DNA from: Promethearchaeota archaeon
GTDB lineage: Archaea > Asgardarchaeota > Lokiarchaeia > Sigyniarchaeales > SOKP01
Reading direction: 5' to 3'
Length of the DNA stretch: 10,597 bases
NCBI GenBank assembly: GCA_004524385.1
Contig: SDNM01000026.1
Location: 1-10,597, forward strand
The first letter of the stretch is position 1; each line of letters opens with the position of its first letter. The notes under the pieces are model-generated. The model saw nothing but the letters and a program-made list of their open reading frames with translations, had not been told where the DNA came from and did no database searches. This document shows positions 5,972 through 10,597 of the stretch, piece after piece. A program made the position numbers and the translations under genes.

Positions 5972-6925
5972 ATGAAAGATTTAGATGTTATTTGTATAGG
6001 TGCGGCTCTCGTTGACATGGTCGCCAAAGTAGAGAGGCATCCTCTAAATGATGATGAAGTTTTTGTATCAGATTTAAAATTATTATCAGGAGGAGCTGCT
6101 GCTAATACTGCCTATGCTTGTGCTAAATTAGGATTAAAAACCGCATTCATCGGAAAATTAGGACCCCATGATGGATTTAGCGATAAAATCATCAACGATT
6201 TTAAAGACGTCTCTTTAGATACTTCGTTAATAAAATATTCCAGTGAATATGGAACGGGTTCAGCATATGTAGCTTTAAATCCTCAGGGTGATCGGAGAAT
6301 TTATGCCCATAGTGGTGCGGCAAATTACCTTTCGAAGGAAGATATAGTATTTGAAGAGGTAACAAGAGCTAAGATAATTTTTTTAAGTAGTCTAAAAAAC
6401 TTAGAACCTTTAATTGAAGCTGCTGAAATTGCTAGAAAAAGCGATATTCCTGTAATATTAAATCCAGGTATGTTGATAATTGACCAAGAACTCGATAATA
6501 TAAAGCAATTACTTGAAAGAATTGATATACTCATAATGTCTCAAAGAGAGTATATATCACTATTAAACATTCAAGACCCAGAATTGAATGAGAAAATCAT
6601 TTTAGAATCCTCAAATATTCTTTCAAAGTTAGGCATCAAAGTAATTATTATTACAATGGGTAGTAAAGGAGCCTTCCTAATGAATAGAAAAGAATCAGCA
6701 ATAATCTCAGCAAGTAAAATTGAAGATGTAATTGATACTACCGGAGCAGGGGATGCATTTTCAGCAGGTTTTATTTTCAAAATCGTTCAAGATTTAAATT
6801 ATGACTTTGAGCAACTTAAAATCAATGTGGAATTTGGTAATTTTATAGCTGGAAGATGTATCCAAAAGTTAGGTGCCAGAAACGGGATTCCTACAAATAA
6901 AGAACTAGTAGGTTTCCTTGATTAA
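5972..6925 (+). CDS. PfkB-family sugar/nucleoside kinase
   Basis: 317 residues, complete for a ribokinase-type kinase that transfers phosphate from ATP to a sugar or nucleoside hydroxyl. The N-terminal substrate-binding signature GGAAANTAYACAKLG is at 40-54. The C-terminal signature DTTGAGDAFSAGF is at 255-267, with the anion hole and catalytic Asp261. TMGSKGA (228-234) forms part of the nucleotide site. The substrate cannot be read from the sequence. Its place 14 nt behind purM in a purine cluster makes a purine nucleoside kinase (as in archaeal nucleoside kinases of this family) an attractive inference, but ribokinase or another sugar kinase is equally compatible. A weak GGGGAT Shine-Dalgarno at 5957-5962 precedes the ATG by nine nt. 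Probably the last gene of the purB operon: a gap of 77 nt with TATA-like sequence follows. Confidence 0.88.
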   Translation: MKDLDVICIGAALVDMVAKVERHPLNDDEVFVSDLKLLSGGAAANTAYACAKLGLKTAFIGKLGPHDGFSDKIINDFKDVSLDTSLIKYSSEYGTGSAYVALNPQGDRRIYAHSGAANYLSKEDIVFEEVTRAKIIFLSSLKNLEPLIEAAEIARKSDIPVILNPGMLIIDQELDNIKQLLERIDILIMSQREYISLLNIQDPELNEKIILESSNILSKLGIKVIIITMGSKGAFLMNRKESAIISASKIEDVIDTTGAGDAFSAGFIFKIVQDLNYDFEQLKINVEFGNFIAGRCIQKLGARNGIPTNKELVGFLD

Positions 6926-7002
6926 AATCAAATGAAAAAGTTTATAATTTCTTAAATTAATAATTCTTTATTTAGAAAAATTGTGTTTGAATTAAAGCTA
7001 CA

Positions 7003-8076
7003 ATGGAGACAAGAAATACTACCAAGAAAAAAATTGTGGTTGATAGGGGTAGATTCGTTCTCGAAGTCATGATAGTTTTTTTCGGAATCTGTCTGTTTAT
7101 GATTATTCCTTTATTATTCTTACGCTTGCTCATTGACGTAAAATCTACTTTTTATGGTCCATTATATTATTTATTAAGAGCCCTGGGGATTTTAATTGCA
7201 ATTCCTCTATTTTTATTTATTTTAAATAAATTTTTAGATTCGCCGATAAAAAACCATAGTTTAGAGGATGACTCGAGCCCTGTTTCAAGGCATTTAAATC
7301 TTTACTCTGTTCCTGGAGGTTACTTTAAACAACAATTGTTATATGGGATTTTAATTTTATTTATAGTTTTCATACCATTAGATTTTCTTACCTATTTTTT
7401 GATTCCTGAAATGCTTGAATTCACAGGCAACGTCTTATCAACACAAGCAACAGATGCTTACTTATTACGGGGTTATTTTGTTTTTCTCTTTTCAGTTATA
7501 ATAATTCAAATTAGTGTTGCGATATATGAAGAATCTCTCACAAGAGGTTTTTTAACAATGAGAGGTGGTGAATATTTTCATAAAATTTCCGCTGTAATTA
7601 TATCCTCTTTATACTTTGGTCTAATGCACTTCCTTTATTACTTTCATCCCATCAGTAGAAATTATCCTGTTTGGTTCCCGCTTATATGGTTTCTACAGAC
7701 TTTTACTGTTGGAATAATGTTATCTATTTTTATTGTAAAAAAGAAAAAAATTTGGCCTCTAATTTTTGCCCATGCATTAAACAATATAATATCTGCGCAC
7801 GCTGTATGGAATTATCTTCAGGGTAACGATTTTAGTTTGGTAGCAATTTACCTCTATTTTCCATTATTAATAATCAGCGGATTTATTGCGGTTTTGTTCA
7901 TAATTTATTTTCCAAGGATTAAGCAAGGAATATCAACTGGTTTCGATGAATTTAAGATATATTTTAAAAAAGATGATTCAATAGGAGAATCTAAAAGCGA
8001 TTTATATTTTCGCGTTTTTTTTGATTTTTTAATAGGGTTATTGATTTTAATTATAGGACTTTTTTTTCTGATATGA
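7003..8076 (+). CDS. CPBP-family intramembrane metalloprotease (CAAX protease/bacteriocin-immunity type)
   Basis: 357 residues with about eight hydrophobic membrane segments (for example 22-42, 56-75, 112-133, 157-175, 223-244, 280-303 and 338-356). The three CPBP motifs are present: EESLTR (EExxxR, Glu176, Glu177, Arg181), FGLMH (FxxxH, Phe205, His209) and HALNN (His257, Asn260/261). Eukaryotic Rce1 of this family cleaves prenylated CAAX proteins; the archaeal substrates are generally unknown and no partner is evident here. The N-terminus METRNTTKKK is basic and cytosolic-looking, and a hydrophilic segment at 80-110 separates the first two helices from the core. The stop overlaps the strong ribosome binding site of the next gene, so the two are co-transcribed. 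A TATA-like stretch in the AT-rich gap 6926-7002 probably serves as promoter. Confidence 0.88.
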   Translation: METRNTTKKKIVVDRGRFVLEVMIVFFGICLFMIIPLLFLRLLIDVKSTFYGPLYYLLRALGILIAIPLFLFILNKFLDSPIKNHSLEDDSSPVSRHLNLYSVPGGYFKQQLLYGILILFIVFIPLDFLTYFLIPEMLEFTGNVLSTQATDAYLLRGYFVFLFSVIIIQISVAIYEESLTRGFLTMRGGEYFHKISAVIISSLYFGLMHFLYYFHPISRNYPVWFPLIWFLQTFTVGIMLSIFIVKKKKIWPLIFAHALNNIISAHAVWNYLQGNDFSLVAIYLYFPLLIISGFIAVLFIIYFPRIKQGISTGFDEFKIYFKKDDSIGESKSDLYFRVFFDFLIGLLILIIGLFFLI

Positions 8077-8083
8077 AGGAGGT
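8076..8083 (+). promoter_or_regulatory. Strong Shine-Dalgarno sequence of the phosphoesterase gene
   Basis: AAGGAGGT ends seven nt before ATG 8091 and is nearly a full complement of the 16S 3' tail. Its first base is the last base of the CPBP stop codon. It is the best ribosome binding site in the window, fixes the start of the next gene and implies high or coupled translation. Confidence 0.8.
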
Positions 8084-8090
8084 ATAACTA

Positions 8091-8618
8091 ATGGTTAAAT
8101 TTGGGATAATTTCTGATACTCACATATATTCAAAGGATGATCCAAACAAGGTTAAGATTCTAATTGAGCAAGTTCAACAAGCCTTCAAGGATGTTGATGA
8201 GATTGTTCATGCAGGAGATGTTTGTGAATCATGGTTTTTAGATGAACTGAAAAAAATAGCGCCAACTCGATGTGTCTTAGGTAACATGGACAATATAAGT
8301 GATCTTGAGGGATTCATTAAATTTAAGGTTGGAAGCTATAATATTGGGGTTATCCATGAGCCCCCAGAAGATATCGAAGGATTTTTCAAATCTGAGGAGC
8401 TTCATATTTTAATTCATGGACATACACATCAACCTATTATCAAGGGTACACCATATAATACTTTAATTATAAATCCTGGTTCTCCAACAAAACCAAAACC
8501 TCCACCTCAGAAAAGAGGATTTGAAAAGCCAATAGCAAGACCTAGCGTAATTCTCTTAGAAATTGATGAAGATGACCATCTAAAAACATTTTTAGTTAAC
8601 CTTAATTTAAAGATTTAA
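8091..8618 (+). CDS. YfcE/MJ0936-type metallophosphoesterase
   Basis: 175 residues, the normal size of this single-domain calcineurin-like phosphodiesterase family. The dinuclear metal and catalytic motifs occur in order: SDTH (8-11, Asp9 and His11), HAGD (40-43), GNMDN (64-68, Asn65), a His in VIHE (His89), and HGHTH (109-113, His109, His111). INPGS (127-131) is the usual closing segment. Family members hydrolyse phosphodiester bonds of small or artificial substrates with Mn or Ni; the natural substrate is mostly unknown. VIHEPPED replaces the common 'HG' at the fourth motif. A Pro/Lys-rich insertion, PTKPKPPPQKRGFEKP, follows INPGS. It lies in an operon behind the CPBP protease. After its TAA the same frame stays open for 40 further codons (8619-8738), which looks accidental or a relic. 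Confidence 0.93.
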   Translation: MVKFGIISDTHIYSKDDPNKVKILIEQVQQAFKDVDEIVHAGDVCESWFLDELKKIAPTRCVLGNMDNISDLEGFIKFKVGSYNIGVIHEPPEDIEGFFKSEELHILIHGHTHQPIIKGTPYNTLIINPGSPTKPKPPPQKRGFEKPIARPSVILLEIDEDDHLKTFLVNLNLKI

Positions 8619-8828
8619 TCTATAAATCCAGTAGCCATTTCTGGGTGTTATTCTATCCTCGTTCCATCGTTTGGTAAACTAAAAGCAGATGGAATAACCG
8701 GAGGTTGTGATGCTTTCGAAACGCTTTGTAAAATTCTATAATTAAATCTATAGAAAAAATAAGTTAATATTAAATATAGTTACTTTCTTATTATACTAAG
8801 TAAATAAAAGCGAGATGGCATTCAAAAT
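8619..8828 (+). other. Intergenic stretch with a foldable G+C-richer segment (candidate RNA or gene relic)
   Basis: Positions 8626-8730 are visibly less AT-rich than the gaps elsewhere in the window. A hairpin ATCCAG/CTGGGT (8626-8631 with 8641-8646, one G-U pair) is directly followed by an 11-bp stem GTTATTCTATC/GATGGAATAAC (8647-8657 with 8688-8698, one G-U pair). Inside its loop is GTTT-GGT-AAAC (8669-8679). The same stretch is open in the phosphoesterase frame after its stop, to TAA 8739-8741, with protein-like composition (LVPSFGKLKADGITGGCDAF) but no start codon. It could therefore be a structured non-coding RNA or the tail of a decayed gene; no known RNA family was recognised. The remainder to 8828 is AT-rich and holds the promoter of the Roadblock gene. 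Confidence 0.35.
8788..8797 (+). promoter_or_regulatory. Putative TATA box of the Roadblock gene
   Basis: TTATTATACT lies about 32 nt ahead of ATG 8829. Initiation about 25 nt downstream would give a very short leader, in agreement with the absence of a Shine-Dalgarno sequence before this ATG. Confidence 0.35.
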
Positions 8829-9224
8829 ATGGTTTCAAGATTAGAAATGGTTCTCAAAGAATTGAACGAAAATGGAAATTTTCGAGCATCCCTCTTTTCC
8901 ACATCAACAGGACTTGTCTTAGCATCACAGAAAGATGAAGATGTCGATGAAAGAGTAGTCGCAGCAATGGGATCCCTATTAAGTGATGCTGCTATAAAAG
9001 CTGCAGAAGAAATGGATTTGAGTGAGGCAACAGTTATGAAGATTTTTTATAAGAAGGACTATATTATATGTAAAAATATTGCAATTAATAATGATACATC
9101 ATTTTTATTGGCAGTTCTTTCAAAATTACCTGATTCCGATGAAGTGGAAAAATATATTGACCAATTACTTCAATGGGCCATGGAGAACAGTCTAGATGAT
9201 TTAAAGAAACTTTCAAGTATCTAA
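8829..9224 (+). CDS. Roadblock/LC7-domain protein
   Basis: 131 residues, a single Roadblock/LC7 domain. The N-terminal helix (SRLEMVLKELNENGNFRAS) leads into the signature strand pair LFSTSTGLVLASQKD (22-36). The long helix VVAAMGSLLSDAAIKAAEEM (43-62) follows, then strands with VMKIFYKKDYIICKNI and TSFLLAVLSKLP, and a final helix. This is the profilin-like dimerisation fold of dynein light chain LC7, MglB and Ragulator subunits. Such proteins bind or regulate small Ras-like GTPases, and Asgard archaea are known to encode many of them. No GTPase gene is adjacent in this window, so the partner must be elsewhere. It has its own likely promoter upstream and a T-rich terminator zone downstream, suggesting a single-gene unit. 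Confidence 0.85.
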   Translation: MVSRLEMVLKELNENGNFRASLFSTSTGLVLASQKDEDVDERVVAAMGSLLSDAAIKAAEEMDLSEATVMKIFYKKDYIICKNIAINNDTSFLLAVLSKLPDSDEVEKYIDQLLQWAMENSLDDLKKLSSI

Positions 9225-9266
9225 TATCATAATAATTTTTACGTGCCTAATTAGTCCTTATAATTA

Positions 9267-9295
9267 TTTTTTCATATTCCCATTACTTTTTTTTT
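9267..9295 (+). terminator. T-run terminator zone after the Roadblock gene
   Basis: Two runs of T on the plus strand, six at 9267-9272 and nine at 9287-9295, lie 40-70 nt beyond the Roadblock stop with no strong hairpin. Oligo-T tracts are the usual archaeal termination signal. The place between convergent genes fits. Confidence 0.55.
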
Positions 9296-9348
9296 AAAAC
9301 GAAGGAATTCAATTTGGGAAAGTATTATTAAAAATTGATTAAAATCTT

Positions 9349-9984
9349 TTATATTAATGATTTGAAAAAGTTAAACACTTCAAATGCGATCTCTTCTTCA
9401 TGTCCCCGATGAAAATGATCCGCCCCATTAATAACTCTATATTCCTTAGGATTCTGATATGTATCATAGTGAGTTTTGAATTTATCATATCGAGCAATAT
9501 CATCCCTGTCTCCTTGCAGAAATAATTTAGGTTTATCTGATTGAGATAGTTTCTTATATTTAAGACCCACAAAATCCCATGGAAACGAGATTGCAGCAAA
9601 TCCAACAATTTTTTCAGAATAATTTACAGCTGAACAACCCATTGCTGCTCCATATGAATATCCGCAAATAAAGATTTTCTCAATCTTTTTCTCATTAATT
9701 AAAAAATCGACACAAGCTTTTACATCGCTTAATTCCCCTCTCCCACTTGAATGTTCTCCGCTTGATTCTCCAACAGCCCTAAAATTAAATCTTAAACAAG
9801 ATATATCTTCTTTAATGAATTTGTTAAATAGTCCAGCTACTACGCTATTCCACATACTTCCACCAAACTGCGGATGTGGATGACAAATAATTATTGCTGA
9901 ATCTTCTACTGTTTTTGATGGGTAATATTCTGCCTCAAGTTTAATATTTTCATTAATTATAAATATTTTTTCTGTTCCTACCAT
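9349..9984 (-). CDS. Alpha/beta hydrolase (small serine hydrolase)
   Basis: 211 residues. CHPHPQFGGSMWNSVV (34-49) is the oxyanion-side signature of the 'HPHPxxGGxMxNxVV' hydrolase group. NFRAVGESSG (67-76) follows, then the nucleophile elbow GYSYGA (Ser110). A QGDRDD segment (157-162) supplies the acid, and GADHFH (187-192) gives the catalytic His190. Members are cytoplasmic hydrolases of unknown ester or thioester substrates; the substrate cannot be deduced. There is no signal peptide or membrane segment. The gene is convergent with the Roadblock gene and divergent from nadC, with 57 nt between the two start codons. No Shine-Dalgarno is seen before ATG 9984. The TATA-like CTTTTAATAAG at 10005-10015 would initiate at about the ATG, so a leaderless mRNA is likely. 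Confidence 0.88.
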   Translation of the reverse strand: MVGTEKIFIINENIKLEAEYYPSKTVEDSAIIICHPHPQFGGSMWNSVVAGLFNKFIKEDISCLRFNFRAVGESSGEHSSGRGELSDVKACVDFLINEKKIEKIFICGYSYGAAMGCSAVNYSEKIVGFAAISFPWDFVGLKYKKLSQSDKPKLFLQGDRDDIARYDKFKTHYDTYQNPKEYRVINGADHFHRGHEEEIAFEVFNFFKSLI

Positions 9985-10004
9985 AATTTTATTTATTTGT
10001 TGAT

Positions 10005-10015
10005 CTTATTAAAAG
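10005..10015. promoter_or_regulatory. Shared TATA-like element between the divergent hydrolase and nadC genes
   Basis: CTTATTAAAAG is nearly palindromic and reads as a TATA-like box in both directions. It lies about 25 nt from the hydrolase ATG and about 30 nt from the nadC ATG, the spacing expected for both promoters. One element serving two divergent starts is an inference. Confidence 0.35.
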
Positions 10016-10041
10016 TAAGGCATAAAAGAGTGCTGGGAAGA

Positions 10042-10597
10042 ATGAGCTATAATAGAATCATATTAGAGAAGAAATTAAAGGAATATTTAGAAGAAGATTG
10101 TCAATTTCAAGACGTTAGTTCAAGTTTTATACCGGAAGATGCTGAAAGTTCGGCAAAAATTAAAGCAAAAAGTAATGGATATATTTCCGGATTGGAGGAA
10201 TTAGAGATTTTATTCGAACTATTGGAAATTACCATAGATATCAAGAAAAAAGATGGAGATGAAATTAAAAAAGGCGATATAATCGCAGAATTAAAAGGAA
10301 ACGCAAGAAAAATATTAATCGGAGAGAGAGTTGGGCTTAACCTTCTAACACATATGAGCGCAATTACGACAACTACACGAAAATTTGTAAATATTATTGA
10401 AGAGACGGGAAAAAAAGTGAGGATAGCCGCAACAAGGAAAACTATTCCGGGTCTTCGAATTTTTGAAAAGCGAGCTGTTGATTTAGGTGGCGGAGATACA
10501 CACCGTTTCTCTTTAGATGATATGATACTCTTAAAAGATACTCATTTAAAATATTATAAAGGAGATGTCGTAGATCTTTTAAGGGATGTAAAAAAGA
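10042..10597 (+). CDS. nadC: Quinolinate phosphoribosyltransferase (nicotinate-nucleotide pyrophosphorylase), N-terminal part
   Basis: 185 codons from ATG 10042 remain open to the right edge, so the C-terminal third is missing. The enzyme makes nicotinate mononucleotide from quinolinate and PRPP in de novo NAD synthesis. The N-terminal domain contains AKSNGYISGLEE, then DGDEIKKGD and the conserved GERVGLNLLTHMSAITT. The catalytic core shows AATRKTIPGLR (family 'DTRKTxPGLR'), EKRAVDLGGGDTHRFSLDDM and LLKDTH (family 'IKDNH'). The GGGDTHRF form is close to archaeal NadC, which typically has GGGDPHRF; KDTH in place of KDNH is a mild departure. ModD-type paralogues share this fold, but the GERVGLN and RKTIPGLR blocks favour NadC. 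GGGA (10035-10038) is only three nt from the ATG, so it is a poor ribosome binding site; a short leader is likely. The upstream hydrolase gene is divergent. Confidence 0.88.
   Translation, partial: MSYNRIILEKKLKEYLEEDCQFQDVSSSFIPEDAESSAKIKAKSNGYISGLEELEILFELLEITIDIKKKDGDEIKKGDIIAELKGNARKILIGERVGLNLLTHMSAITTTTRKFVNIIEETGKKVRIAATRKTIPGLRIFEKRAVDLGGGDTHRFSLDDMILLKDTHLKYYKGDVVDLLRDVKK

Noticed and set aside
6325..6780. Two 69-codon minus-strand frames
   Set aside because: Both antisense to the PfkB kinase and low in complexity; shadows.
8647..8698. H/ACA or C/D guide RNA in the foldable gap
   Set aside because: There is no ACA box after the stem, no kink-turn, and no proper C and D box pair, so assignment to these families is not supported.

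Overview
The window reads as an AT-rich archaeal genome segment, most likely from an Asgard archaeon (Promethearchaeota, Lokiarchaeia-like). The evidence is an archaeal-type adenylosuccinate lyase, a stand-alone Roadblock/LC7 protein, a small CxxC-CxxC zinc-ribbon protein next to a helix-turn-helix peptide, archaeal TATA-like boxes 20-30 nt ahead of several starts, T-run terminators, and a mix of leaderless and Shine-Dalgarno starts. The lineage is inferred from gene content; no 16S gene or tRNA is present.

Left part (1-2916, minus strand). Reading leftward: an unrecognised 86-residue helical protein, a zinc-ribbon protein, a small HTH reading frame, then tldD and tldE (the latter cut by the window edge). 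TldD/TldE is the two-subunit metalloprotease family. tldD is interrupted by an apparent 30-nt in-frame insertion that carries a TAA stop immediately before the HExxxH zinc motif. Without those 30 nt the protein would be continuous and match the family.

Middle (2917-6925, plus strand). A non-coding stretch of about 490 nt, with promoter-like elements and a perfect 16-bp palindrome, precedes a purine cluster: purB (adenylosuccinate lyase), a long purM (AIR synthase) that resembles the Bacteroidetes-type enzyme, and a PfkB-family sugar or nucleoside kinase. The genes are 8-14 nt apart, so one operon is likely.

Right part (7003-10597). A CPBP-family membrane protease is followed, after a near-ideal Shine-Dalgarno sequence, by a YfcE/MJ0936-type metallophosphoesterase. 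Next is a 210-nt gap that is unusually G+C-rich locally, can fold, and contains an open frame continuing past the phosphoesterase stop. Then come a Roadblock/LC7 protein, a T-rich terminator zone, a convergent alpha/beta hydrolase, and a divergent nadC (quinolinate phosphoribosyltransferase) that runs off the right edge.

No CRISPR array, insertion sequence, tRNA or rRNA was seen. No clearly new multi-gene system is visible. The best leads are the interrupted tldD, the structured gap at 8619-8741, the foreign-looking purM, and the split zinc-ribbon/HTH pair.
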